64,000 nt of DNA from NCBI RefSeq assembly GCF_025061645.1, contig NZ_JANYMP010000024.1, positions 103,576 through 167,575 of the forward strand, in the 5' to 3' direction. Below the pieces are notes generated by a model, which saw only the letters and a program-made list of their open reading frames with translations, had not been told where the DNA came from and ran no database searches. Position numbers and translations under genes: made by a program. The stretch is from Umezawaea endophytica (GTDB taxonomy: Bacteria > Actinomycetota > Actinomycetes > Mycobacteriales > Pseudonocardiaceae). The stretch's first letter is position 1; each line of letters opens with the position of its first letter. Shown here piece by piece: positions 17,721-26,708 of the stretch.

Positions 17721-18805
17721 GTCATCCCCCCAACCCTGTACTTGCGCAGCAGGTGATCGGCTATGTGCAGTTCGGACACCTGGTCGGAGCCCTCGATGAT
17801 CTGCATGACCTTGGCGTCGCGGAAGAACCGGCCGACGCGGCTGTCCGACGCGCACCCGGCCGATCCGAGTAGCTGCACGGCGTCCTGGCTCGCCGAGGCG
17901 GCGGCCCGCGCGGCCGCGTACTTCGCCATGACCGTGCCGGCGACCGCGTCGAGCTCCCCAGCGTCGCGGGCACGGGCCGCGGCCACGCACAGCCCACGCG
18001 CCGCGGTGGCGTCCACCGCCATCCGGGCCAGCGTCGAACGCACCACCTGGTGCGCGGCCAGCGGGACGGCGGCCTGGCGTCGCCGCACGGTGTGCTCGGC
18101 CGCGTCCGCGACGCAGGCGGCGGCCATCCCGGCACAGCCCCACGCGACGGTGAAGCGGCCGTGGTCCAGCGCGGTCGCGGCCACGTGGGACAGGCCGAAA
18201 CCCGGTGACGCCACCAGGTTCCCCATCGGCACCCGCACCCCGTCGAAGCGGACGTGCGCGATCATCGCGGCGCGCAGGCCGAGCTGCCCGCGCACCGGGA
18301 CGGTGCTCACCCCCGGCCCCGCCTCCACCAGCACCGTTGCCAGGCGGCCGTCGAGCTTGCCCAGCACCAGGAACGCGGTGGCCTGCTGGCCGAACGTGAC
18401 CCAGCGCTTCTCGCCCGTCACGGTGATCGCGCCGCCGGTCACCTCGAACCGGGTGTCCACAGCGGACAGTTCGGTGCCCGCACCCGATTCGGTCGCGGCG
18501 AACCCGGCGAGGTGCTCCCCTGCGGCCAGCGCGGGCAACCAGGTCGAGCGCTGCTCGGCGGTGCCCCAGCGGGTGATCGCGGCGGACACCATGCCCTGCA
18601 CGGTGATCAGCGCGCGAACCGAGCCGCACACGGCGCCGATCTCGGCGCACAACTCGCCCAGTTCCGCCTGGGTACCGCCCTTACCGCCGTGCTCGGCAGG
18701 CAGGTCGACGCCGAACCACCCCGCCCGCGCGGCGGCTTCGCGCATCTCCAAGGGCAGCACGCCGCGCTCGTCCCAGCCGGAGGCGTCGAACTCGTCGGGT
18801 CGCAC
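17717..18805 (-). CDS. fkbI: Acyl-ACP dehydrogenase (FkbI-like)
   Basis: The 362-residue flavoprotein has the acyl-CoA dehydrogenase fold, with FAATESGAGTELSAV, EKRWVTFG and the C-terminal IIEGSDQVSELHIADHLLRK where the flavin-binding helix ends. In methoxymalonyl-ACP clusters FkbI completes oxidation of the C3 aldehyde carried on the small ACP to the malonate semi-thioester. The GTG at 18805 begins one base after the ACP stop. Linkage to FkbH, FkbK and a discrete ACP gives the assignment; sequence alone would only say acyl-CoA dehydrogenase. Confidence 0.9.
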   Translation of the reverse strand: MRPDEFDASGWDERGVLPLEMREAAARAGWFGVDLPAEHGGKGGTQAELGELCAEIGAVCGSVRALITVQGMVSAAITRWGTAEQRSTWLPALAAGEHLAGFAATESGAGTELSAVDTRFEVTGGAITVTGEKRWVTFGQQATAFLVLGKLDGRLATVLVEAGPGVSTVPVRGQLGLRAAMIAHVRFDGVRVPMGNLVASPGFGLSHVAATALDHGRFTVAWGCAGMAAACVADAAEHTVRRRQAAVPLAAHQVVRSTLARMAVDATAARGLCVAAARARDAGELDAVAGTVMAKYAAARAAASASQDAVQLLGSAGCASDSRVGRFFRDAKVMQIIEGSDQVSELHIADHLLRKYRVGGMT

Positions 18806-18806
18806 C

Positions 18807-19061
18807 TCAGCCCGCCGTCTTGCCGAGCACGAACCCGGTCAGCCGGTTCACCGTGCGGAAGTTGTCCAGGTCCAGGTCCTCCACCCGCACGGTGATCCCG
18901 AACCGGTGCTCCACGAAGGTCACCAGCTCCAGCGCGGCCAGCGAGTTGACCAGTCCCAGTTCGAAGTAGTCCTCGTCGGGGCCGGGCTCGGCATCGACCA
19001 GCGAGGTGACGAACGCCAGCAACTGGCCGCGCACCTCGTCGGCCGGGAGACCGTTCCGCAT
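18807..19061 (-). CDS. fkbJ: Discrete acyl carrier protein (FkbJ-like)
   Basis: The 84-residue carrier protein has the phosphopantetheine serine in FELGLVNSLAALEL, where the usual DS is NS. It should carry the glyceryl group loaded by the FkbH-like enzyme and present the finished hydroxymalonyl unit. The ATG at 19061 has a perfect TAGGAGG site that includes the stop of the upstream ketosynthase-III-like gene, so the two are tightly coupled. A discrete ACP for the C3 unit is standard in these pathways. Confidence 0.93.
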   Translation of the reverse strand: MRNGLPADEVRGQLLAFVTSLVDAEPGPDEDYFELGLVNSLAALELVTFVEHRFGITVRVEDLDLDNFRTVNRLTGFVLGKTAG

Positions 19062-19069
19062 CGTTCCTC

Positions 19070-20068
19070 CTACAGGTAGTGCGTTTCCGCTTCGCCGCCG
19101 CCGTGTTCGACGAGCAACAGGCTCCAGGCCGCGACCGGGCTGGCGTTGAACACGACCGCGCGCGACCCCGCTGGCAGTTCCCCCTCGGCGATGGCGGTGT
19201 ACAGGTTGAGCAGGACGTCGTTCGGCCCGAGATGGCCGTACGACGCGAGGTTCTTCGCGCACACCGGCGAGAGCCGGACGTCGAGCGCCTCCTCGGTGAA
19301 CCGGAACGCCCCGGCCGACAGGTTCTGGCTGACGTGGCAGGTCACGTCCGCCGCGGTCATCCCGTTGCGGTCCAGCAGCTCGCGGTACAGGTCACGCAGC
19401 CGCGTCCGGCCCTCCATCGCGAGCTGGAACGAGTACCGCCGCGGGTCGGCGCACTCCTCGCTCCAGTCCGCCTGGGCCCGATCCCGGAAGTCCACCGTGT
19501 ACAGGTCCCAGTAGTGGCCGTTGGTGGCCTGCGCGATGTCGAGCACCCGCACGGGCCCGGTCCTGGACAGCAGCACCGCCTGTCCCCCGTCGCCGCTGAC
19601 GGTGACCGGGTGCCGGTACCGCCGCGGCGTGGGCGGCTTGCTCCCGTGCACGACCAGCACCTGGTCCAGCTCGGGATCGGCGGCCAGCAGGCCCCGTGCG
19701 GTGAGCAGGGCCGGGGTGAGCGAGACGCAGCCGAGGCCGCCCACCGAGAAGGTGAGCGCGTCGGTGAGGCCGAGCAGCGCCTGCAACCTGGTGGCCTCCG
19801 AGCTCATCAGCCGCTCGGGCGCGCGCGAGCCGATCACCAGCAGGGCGCCGGGGGTGGCCCCGGTCTCCGCCAGCAGCTTCCCGGCCGCGGTCGCCGCCAG
19901 TTCCACCGCGTCGTACCGCGGATCCGCGCGGACCCGGTCGATCCCCAGCCCGAGGCAGGCCTGCCGTCGGTCCTCCGACAGCTCGGCCAGTTCCGGCAGG
20001 TCGGACAGCTCCGTCACCCGGTCCGGCCGGAAGTCGGTGATCGCGCGCACCGCCAGTGGCGCGGTCAC
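19070..20068 (-). CDS. KASIII (FabH)-like condensing enzyme or acyltransferase
   Basis: The 332-residue protein has a thiolase fold. The FabH-type triad is readable: Cys in VGGLGCVSLTPALL, His in CHVSQNLSAGAF (FabH has HQAN) and Asn in KNLASYGHLGPNDVLL. The GTG at 20068 overlaps the megasynthase stop as GTGA, and the ACP gene follows 8 bp later. Known relatives in secondary metabolism act as starter ketosynthases, as tetronate-forming enzymes with glyceryl-ACP, or as acyltransferases (CerJ/ChlB3 type). Because the adjacent PKS module has lost its AT, this protein could move hydroxymalonyl from the discrete ACP or take part in release. That role is inference. Confidence 0.85.
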   Translation of the reverse strand: MTAPLAVRAITDFRPDRVTELSDLPELAELSEDRRQACLGLGIDRVRADPRYDAVELAATAAGKLLAETGATPGALLVIGSRAPERLMSSEATRLQALLGLTDALTFSVGGLGCVSLTPALLTARGLLAADPELDQVLVVHGSKPPTPRRYRHPVTVSGDGGQAVLLSRTGPVRVLDIAQATNGHYWDLYTVDFRDRAQADWSEECADPRRYSFQLAMEGRTRLRDLYRELLDRNGMTAADVTCHVSQNLSAGAFRFTEEALDVRLSPVCAKNLASYGHLGPNDVLLNLYTAIAEGELPAGSRAVVFNASPVAAWSLLLVEHGGGEAETHYL

Positions 20069-23000
20069 GCGCCCGCGCCCAGTTCGGCGAAGGCCTCGGC
20101 CATCCGGTCGGCGAGCACCTCGGCCTCCTTCGCGCTGAACCGTCCACTGTGGATGACGCGGACCTCCGTCCGCCCGTCGACCACGCCGGTGGACAGCAGC
20201 AGCGGGTGCAGCTCCAGCAGGCTCGGCAGCGGCAGCGGGATCGGCGTCGACCGGATCGACAGCGGTCCGCCGAGCCGGATCGGGTGCATCCCGCTGGCCG
20301 TGTGCTCCACCAGCGCCACCGGCTCGGCCAGCGAGCGCAACTCCCGCACCGCGGGCGTCGGCGGGCTCAGCCTGCGCAGCATCCCGTAGCCGACGCCGTC
20401 GTTCGGCACCGAGCGCAGCACCTCGACGACCTCGGGCAGCGCGTCCGCGGCGTTCGTCGCCGGGTCGACCGGCAGGTGCACCGGGAACGCGTTGGTGAAC
20501 CAGCCGACCGAGCGCGACCGGTCCTCCGGCCGGAACGGGTTCGGGGCACCGTGGCCGATGGTCGCCAGGTAGGCGCCCGGCTCGCCGCGCCAGCGGGACC
20601 AGCCGCAGGCCAGCGCGCACAGCGAGGCCTCCCGGCTGGACGGCCCCGGCGCCGAGAGCAGCGCCGCCAGGCGCTCGCCCTCCACCACCCTCACGACGAC
20701 CCCCGGATCGCCCTCCACGCTCGCGGGCAGCGTCCCGGCGGCACCCCGGCGCAGCACGCTCGTCCAGTAGTCGCACTCGCCCGCCAGTTCGTCGCTCTGC
20801 GCCAGACCGCTCAGCAGCCGGGTCCAGTCCCGCCACGCCGCCGGCCGCACCGGCGCGGCACCGCCACCGGTCAGGGCCTCGTTGAGGTCCTCGAGCAGCG
20901 GCACGGTGGAGACCTCGTCGTGGACGAAGTGGTGCACCACCAGCAGCACCAGCCCGGAACGGCTGGCGCCCCGGTCGTAGTAGCGGGCCCGCAGCAGCGG
21001 CCCGCGCGCGAGGTCGAGGTCACCGACCAGCTCGACGGCGTCAGCGCTGAGCAGTGCCATTTCCTCGTCGTGGTCCATCAGCGGCAGCACCTTCGTGTCC
21101 ACAACGGACTCCGAACCGGCCTCGGCGATCTCGATCCGCCACCCGAGCCGGTTGCGGCGGAAGCGGTACCGCAGCGGCTCCTGCACCCGGACCAGTTCGG
21201 CGAACGCGGCCCGCAGCCGGTCGGGGCGCACACCCGGCGCGACCTCCAGCACCTCCGACACCACGAAGTCGGGCGCGCCCGGCGAGAACGGCTCGGCCGC
21301 GTCCAGCAGGTCCAGCATGAGCGGGGTGAGCGGGATCGGCCCGGTGTCCACGGCCGCAGCGGGCCGGTCCGCGGGTGGCACGGCGGGCGACGCGACGGCG
21401 GCCAGCTCGCGGAGGGTGGGGTACCGCAGCACGTCCTGCGCGGTGACCGACACGCCCGCCCGTGCCGCGCGGGCCGCGACCCCCACGCTCAGGATGGAAT
21501 CGCCGCCGATGCGGAAGAAGTCCTCGTCGAGGCCGATGGACTCGCGACCGAGCAGGTCGGCCCAGATCCCGTGGAGGACCCGCTCGGTGTCGGTGGGCGT
21601 GCTCATCGAGTCTCCCTCGTCGCCGGTCAGCGCGGCGCGGTCGAGTTTTCCGTTGACAGTCCTCGGCAGCGTGCGGTGCCGCACGATCCGGGCGGGCACG
21701 AGGTGGTGCGGCAGCCGCGCGCGGAGTGCCGCGAGCAGCCGCCCGTCGTCCGGCAGCGCGCTCCCGGCGATGTGGGCCACCAGCCGCGGCACGACGGCAC
21801 CGCGCCCGTCGGCGACCACCGCGGATTCCGCCACTCCGGGCTGGGCGGTCAGCACGCGTTCCACCTCGGCCGGTTCCACCCGGTGCCCGCGGATGGAGAG
21901 CTGGTCGTCCGCGCGGCCGTGGAAGGCGATCGTGCCGTCCGGGCGGACCGACGCGAGGTCCCCGGTGCGGTACATCCGGGAGCCCACGGCACCGAACGGG
22001 TCCGGCACGTACCGCGCGGCCGTCAGCCCTGGCATTCCGTGATAGCCGCGGCCGACCTGGCTTCCACCGAGGTACAACTCCCCCACCACGCCGACCGGCA
22101 CCGGCTCCGCGCGGGAGTCGAGCACGTGGGCGGTGGTCCCGGTGAGCGGACGGCCGAGCACCGGCAGCTCCGCGCCCGTGGAGGCCACCGGGCCGCACAC
22201 GGTGAGGACCGTGCACTCGGTGGGGCCGTACAGGTTCAGCATCCGGTACGGGGCGTCCGCCGGGGGCCGGGCGCGCAGCCGGTCGCCGCCCGCCCCGAGC
22301 ACCCGGAGCCGGGGTAGGTGCGGTCGCTCGGCGATGAGGAGTTCCGCCAGCGCGGTGGGCATGGCCGCCACGGTGATGCCGTCCTCGGTCAACGAGCGGG
22401 CCAGCTCGGCGGGCGTGCTCAACACGTCGGGGACGAAGTGCACGGTGGCGCCGTGCACCAGCGCGGAGAGCACCTCCATGATCGCGCCGTCGAAGCCGGG
22501 GGCGTAGAACTGGGCCACCCGGTCCTGTTCGGACAGACCGACTTCCCCGCCGTAGCGGCGCAGGAGGTGGAGCAGGCTCCGGTGCTCGATGTCGCAGCCG
22601 TGCGGACGCCCGGTGGACCCGGAGGTGTGCACCACGTACGCCAGGTTGCGACTCGTCGCACCGCCGGGGAACGCCAGAGGCCCGTCGACGGCTTCGCCGG
22701 GGGCCAGCACCGGCCTCGTCCCGGCGTCGATCCCGACGTCCGCGACCACCACCGGCGGGTCGAGCGACTCGACGATCCCGTCCCGCCGCGCGGCGGGCAC
22801 GACCGGGTCGACGGGCGCGAAGGCGGCTCCCGCGCCGAGCACGCCGAGCCAGGCGATGACCAGCCCCGCTCCCCGGCCGGTGATCACGGGCACCGCGACC
22901 TCGGGCCCGGCGCCCGCGGCGACCAACCGGCGGGACAGCGCCGCCGCCGCGCGGACGATCTCGCGGTAGGTGTGACCACCGTCCCGGTCGACCACCGCGA

Positions 23001-26000
23001 GCCGGCCCGGCCCGCGCTCGGCGTGCTCCAGCACGAGGTCGTGCACCAGTGCCCCGTCGTCGACCGCGTCCCCGGCCGTCGCGACGCTGACCGGCCGGTG
23101 GTCCACGCGCGCCAGCTCGTCCAGCGGTCGATCCGAGTGGTCCAGCGCGTCGATCACGATCCGCTGGTACAGCTCGGAAACCGCGAGCATGGTGGACTCG
23201 TCGAACAGGTCGGTGGCGTACTCGAGGTAGCAGCGCATCGGTCCACCGTCCTGATCGGACAGACCGAGGGTGAGGTCGAACTTCGAGGTCCCGGAGGCGA
23301 TGCCGTAGCCGCCCTCCTCCGGGGTGTTGGTCTCCAGTCCGGGCAGGTCGGCCGGATGGGTCTCGGTGTTCTGGTGGGTGTAGGCCACGGTGAACAGCGG
23401 GTGGCGCGACGGGTCTCGCTTCTGGCACTGGTCGGCCACGATGTCGGAGAAGGGCAGCTCCTCGTGGTCGAGCACGCCCGCGACGGTCTCGGCGCACCGC
23501 CGGACCACCTCGCGGAAGCTCGGCCTGCCACCGAGGCGGGTGCGGAACGGCAGCAGGTTGTTGAAGTAGCCGATGAGTTCGTGGGTCGCGGGGTTGACCC
23601 GACCGGTCGTGGCCGCGCCGACCACCACGTCCTCGTGCCCGGCCCAACGGTGCACCAGGACGTCGAACACGGCCAGCATGGTGACGAACGTGGTCACCCC
23701 GGCCGCCGTGCTGAACTCGCGCAGGCGTTGGGCGTGCTCGCGCTCCAGGGTGAACCCGAACAGGGCGCCCGCGTGGGACTCGACGGGGGGCCGGGGCCGG
23801 TCCAGCGGCAGTTCCAGGCGTGGCACGCCCGCGAGCTGCGCCCGCCAGAACTCCAGCGCCCGCGCCCGGCGTCCCCCGTCCAGCCAGGAGCGCTGCCAGC
23901 CCGCGAAGTCCGGGTACTGGATCGGCAGCTCGGGCAGCACCGGCGCCCTGCCGGAGACCCGTGCGGCGTAGAGCTCGGCGAGGTCGCGGAAGAACAGCTT
24001 CGGCGACCAGCCGTCGAAGGCGATGTGGTGGTAGGTGCACACGAGCTGGTGGTCGTGCTCGTCCAGTGCGAACAGCACGGCCCGCACCAGCGGCCCCGTG
24101 CCGAGGTCGAACGGCCGGGCCCCTTCCCGCCGCACGGCTTCCGCCAGTTCCCGTTCGCCCGCCGACGTCAGGTCGACGATCCGGAGGTCCAGCGGCGGCA
24201 CGTCGGCCAGCGCGTGCGGACGGCCGTTCTCGTCGGCCACGATCCGGGTCCGCATGGCCTCGTGCCGGACGGACAGGTCGGCGAGCGCCCCGCGCAGCGC
24301 CTCCCGGTCCAGCGGGCCGCGGTAGCGCAGGTCGATGGGGATGTTGTAGAGCGCGGTCCCCGGCTGGAGCTGGTCGAGGTACCAGAGCTGCTCCTGTCCG
24401 ATCGAGACCGGGAGCGGTCCCCCGCGCGGCAGTACCGGGACCGTCCAGTCCTCCGGAGCGGCTCCCTGCCGCTGGGCGATCACCGCCGCGAGCGCCCGGA
24501 CCGTGCGGTGCTCGTACAGCTCGGTGAAGCCCAGCCGGACCCCCAGCTCGGCCTCGAACTCGCGGATCAGGCTGATACCGGCGATCGAGGTGCCGCCGAG
24601 GTCGAAGTAGTCGGAGTCCGGTCCGATGTCGGTGGCCCTGAGCACACGGGTCCAGATCGCCGCCACGGCCTCGTCGAGGTTCCCGGTGGCCCGTCGCGGT
24701 TCCCCGGCGGGCTCGGCGTGCGGGACCCAGCACGGAACCGGCTGGAACGGGTAGGTCGGTGCCTCGATCCGCGGTGGCCGCGTGGTGGCGTGGTGGGCGG
24801 ACCAGTCGACGTCCACGCCGAGTTCGTACAGGTCGGCTAGAGCACCGAGCGGTCCGCGGGCTCCGAGCAGCCGCACGATCGGCAGGCCGGGCTCCAGCGC
24901 CGCGATCTCCCTGGCGAGAACGCCGTCCTCCCCCATTTCCAGCAGCACGGCGCCGTCCGCGACGAACCCGCGCACCGCCCGGCGCAGGCCGTCGGCGTCG
25001 ACCTCCGCCGACAGCCCCGCGGCGGCCGCTTCGGCCTCGGCCGGGGTGATCCGACCGCGCACCAACCGCACCGCCAGGTTTCCGGTGCCGCTGCCGACCA
25101 TCCTGGTGTCGTCGAGCCCGAGCGACCGCACCAGCCCGTGCAGCTCCACCTGCCGCGTCCAGTGCTCGCCGTCGCCGGAGAACAGCAGCACCACCGGTGC
25201 CTCCACGGGCGACGGCTGCTCCGGAGGCACCGCCCGCCGCAGCGCCGCCGTGAGTTCGCCGACGTCGCGCACCACGAAGGCCCGGCGATAGAGGTGGTCG
25301 TCGCGTCCCTCGTTCACCGTCGCGGCGATCTGCGCCACCGGGTGCCCGGTGCGCTCGGTGAAACTCGCCAGCGCCCGCAGGTACTCGCCCAGCGCCGCCG
25401 GGGTCTTCGCCGAGACGGTGACCAGCCGTGGCTCGCCGTCGTCGGGCGCGGCGGGTCGCACCGGCGCCTGTTCCACCACCACGTGCACGTTCGTCCCGGT
25501 GAGCCCGAAGGAGCTGAGCCCCGCCACCCGCGGTCGTCCGTCCTCCGGCCAGTCCTCCGGTTCGGTCAGCACCACGACGGGCGCGGAGAACGACGGGTTG
25601 ACCCGATCGAAGTGCACGGTGGGATAACGGGTTCCGCGGCGCAGCGCGCAGATCACCTTGAGCAGCCCGGTGATCCCGGCGGCGTGGTCGAGGTGGCCGA
25701 AGTTCGCCTTCACCGAACCGATCGCGGGCACGCCGGCGGGGAACGCCTCGGCCAGCCCGGCCACCTCGATCACGTCACCGAGCGGTGTGCCCGAACCGTG
25801 GGCCTCCACGTAGCCGATGGTCTCCGGGGCGATGCCCGCCTCCTGCTGGGCCGCGCGGATCACCTCGGCCTGCGCGGACGAACTCGGCGCGCTCATGCCC
25901 ACCGCGCGGGCGCCGTTCTGGTTGACCGCAACACCGCGGAGCACCGCGAGCACGTTGTCCCGGTCGGCCAAAGCCTCCGAAAGCCGTTTCAGCACCACGA

Positions 26001-26700
26001 AACCGCCGCCCTCGCCGCCCACCGTCCCGTCGGCGGCCGCGTCGAACGGGCGGCACACGCCGGAGGCGGACATGACCCCCGGCACCGGGTCGTGGTCGTG
26101 GTCGGGCACCAGCACCGACGCCACGCTGAGACCACCGCAGACGGCCAGTCCTGTCCGGCCCGCCCGCAACTGCTCCACCGCCATCGCGACCGCGGTCAGG
26201 CTGCCGCTGCACGCGGTGTCCACCACCAGCGCCGGTCCGGTGAAGTCGAAGAAGTGGGCGATCCTGGCCGCCGCGGCCGCAGGCAGCGAACCGAGGATCT
26301 GCCGGGAGTCCTCGCCGGTGTACAGACCGGCGTAAGACGGGTCGGGCGCGCTGATGATCACCGCCGTGTCCGAGCCGCGCAGACCGGACGGTGCGTGGCC
26401 CGCGTGCTCCAGCGCCTCGTGCACCAGGTGCAGGCTGATCCGCTGGTGCGGGTCCACCAGGTCGCTCTCCCCGCGCGACAGGCCGAAGAACCGGTGGTCG
26501 AACAGGTCGACCCGGTCCAGGTAGCCCAGCGGCACGTAGTCCACACCGGACTCGCCGCCCGCGTTGACCACGCGCTCCCGCCCCGGTGGGCGGACCGCGT
26601 CCCGCCCGGTGGCCAGCACGTCGTGCAGCGCGTCGAAGGTGCGCACGCCGCCCGGCAGCGCGAACGCCGCCCCGACGACGGCAATCGCCTCGGTGTCCAT
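20065..26700 (-). CDS. Hybrid PKS-NRPS: KS-(AT remnant)-ACP-C-A-T-E-like
   Basis: The protein is about 2211 residues. The ketosynthase (1-420) has Cys in DTACSGSL, His in EAHGSGT and His in ANFGHLDHAAG. Residues about 500-660 keep only AT edges (LLFSGDGEHW and the APTYPFQ linker) and lack GHSxGE. An ACP with GGTSI follows (670-740), then a condensation domain with HHIAFDGW (755-1190). The adenylation domain (1220-1690) has an HTSGSTGRPHG core and a pocket reading about D-G-M-A-G-G-L-V-L-K, giving no confident substrate. A T domain (GGDSI, about 1735) comes next. The final 420 residues look like an epimerase domain with HHFVHDE but IGHGAP for the usual EGHGRE. I chose ATG 26700 with GAGG upstream; the GTG at 26712 overlaps the NRPS1 stop but lacks a ribosome site. 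No KR or thioesterase is present. Confidence 0.95.
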   Translation of the reverse strand: MDTEAIAVVGAAFALPGGVRTFDALHDVLATGRDAVRPPGRERVVNAGGESGVDYVPLGYLDRVDLFDHRFFGLSRGESDLVDPHQRISLHLVHEALEHAGHAPSGLRGSDTAVIISAPDPSYAGLYTGEDSRQILGSLPAAAAARIAHFFDFTGPALVVDTACSGSLTAVAMAVEQLRAGRTGLAVCGGLSVASVLVPDHDHDPVPGVMSASGVCRPFDAAADGTVGGEGGGFVVLKRLSEALADRDNVLAVLRGVAVNQNGARAVGMSAPSSSAQAEVIRAAQQEAGIAPETIGYVEAHGSGTPLGDVIEVAGLAEAFPAGVPAIGSVKANFGHLDHAAGITGLLKVICALRRGTRYPTVHFDRVNPSFSAPVVVLTEPEDWPEDGRPRVAGLSSFGLTGTNVHVVVEQAPVRPAAPDDGEPRLVTVSAKTPAALGEYLRALASFTERTGHPVAQIAATVNEGRDDHLYRRAFVVRDVGELTAALRRAVPPEQPSPVEAPVVLLFSGDGEHWTRQVELHGLVRSLGLDDTRMVGSGTGNLAVRLVRGRITPAEAEAAAAGLSAEVDADGLRRAVRGFVADGAVLLEMGEDGVLAREIAALEPGLPIVRLLGARGPLGALADLYELGVDVDWSAHHATTRPPRIEAPTYPFQPVPCWVPHAEPAGEPRRATGNLDEAVAAIWTRVLRATDIGPDSDYFDLGGTSIAGISLIREFEAELGVRLGFTELYEHRTVRALAAVIAQRQGAAPEDWTVPVLPRGGPLPVSIGQEQLWYLDQLQPGTALYNIPIDLRYRGPLDREALRGALADLSVRHEAMRTRIVADENGRPHALADVPPLDLRIVDLTSAGERELAEAVRREGARPFDLGTGPLVRAVLFALDEHDHQLVCTYHHIAFDGWSPKLFFRDLAELYAARVSGRAPVLPELPIQYPDFAGWQRSWLDGGRRARALEFWRAQLAGVPRLELPLDRPRPPVESHAGALFGFTLEREHAQRLREFSTAAGVTTFVTMLAVFDVLVHRWAGHEDVVVGAATTGRVNPATHELIGYFNNLLPFRTRLGGRPSFREVVRRCAETVAGVLDHEELPFSDIVADQCQKRDPSRHPLFTVAYTHQNTETHPADLPGLETNTPEEGGYGIASGTSKFDLTLGLSDQDGGPMRCYLEYATDLFDESTMLAVSELYQRIVIDALDHSDRPLDELARVDHRPVSVATAGDAVDDGALVHDLVLEHAERGPGRLAVVDRDGGHTYREIVRAAAALSRRLVAAGAGPEVAVPVITGRGAGLVIAWLGVLGAGAAFAPVDPVVPAARRDGIVESLDPPVVVADVGIDAGTRPVLAPGEAVDGPLAFPGGATSRNLAYVVHTSGSTGRPHGCDIEHRSLLHLLRRYGGEVGLSEQDRVAQFYAPGFDGAIMEVLSALVHGATVHFVPDVLSTPAELARSLTEDGITVAAMPTALAELLIAERPHLPRLRVLGAGGDRLRARPPADAPYRMLNLYGPTECTVLTVCGPVASTGAELPVLGRPLTGTTAHVLDSRAEPVPVGVVGELYLGGSQVGRGYHGMPGLTAARYVPDPFGAVGSRMYRTGDLASVRPDGTIAFHGRADDQLSIRGHRVEPAEVERVLTAQPGVAESAVVADGRGAVVPRLVAHIAGSALPDDGRLLAALRARLPHHLVPARIVRHRTLPRTVNGKLDRAALTGDEGDSMSTPTDTERVLHGIWADLLGRESIGLDEDFFRIGGDSILSVGVAARAARAGVSVTAQDVLRYPTLRELAAVASPAVPPADRPAAAVDTGPIPLTPLMLDLLDAAEPFSPGAPDFVVSEVLEVAPGVRPDRLRAAFAELVRVQEPLRYRFRRNRLGWRIEIAEAGSESVVDTKVLPLMDHDEEMALLSADAVELVGDLDLARGPLLRARYYDRGASRSGLVLLVVHHFVHDEVSTVPLLEDLNEALTGGGAAPVRPAAWRDWTRLLSGLAQSDELAGECDYWTSVLRRGAAGTLPASVEGDPGVVVRVVEGERLAALLSAPGPSSREASLCALACGWSRWRGEPGAYLATIGHGAPNPFRPEDRSRSVGWFTNAFPVHLPVDPATNAADALPEVVEVLRSVPNDGVGYGMLRRLSPPTPAVRELRSLAEPVALVEHTASGMHPIRLGGPLSIRSTPIPLPLPSLLELHPLLLSTGVVDGRTEVRVIHSGRFSAKEAEVLADRMAEAFAELGAGA

Positions 26701-26708
26701 CCCCCGCC

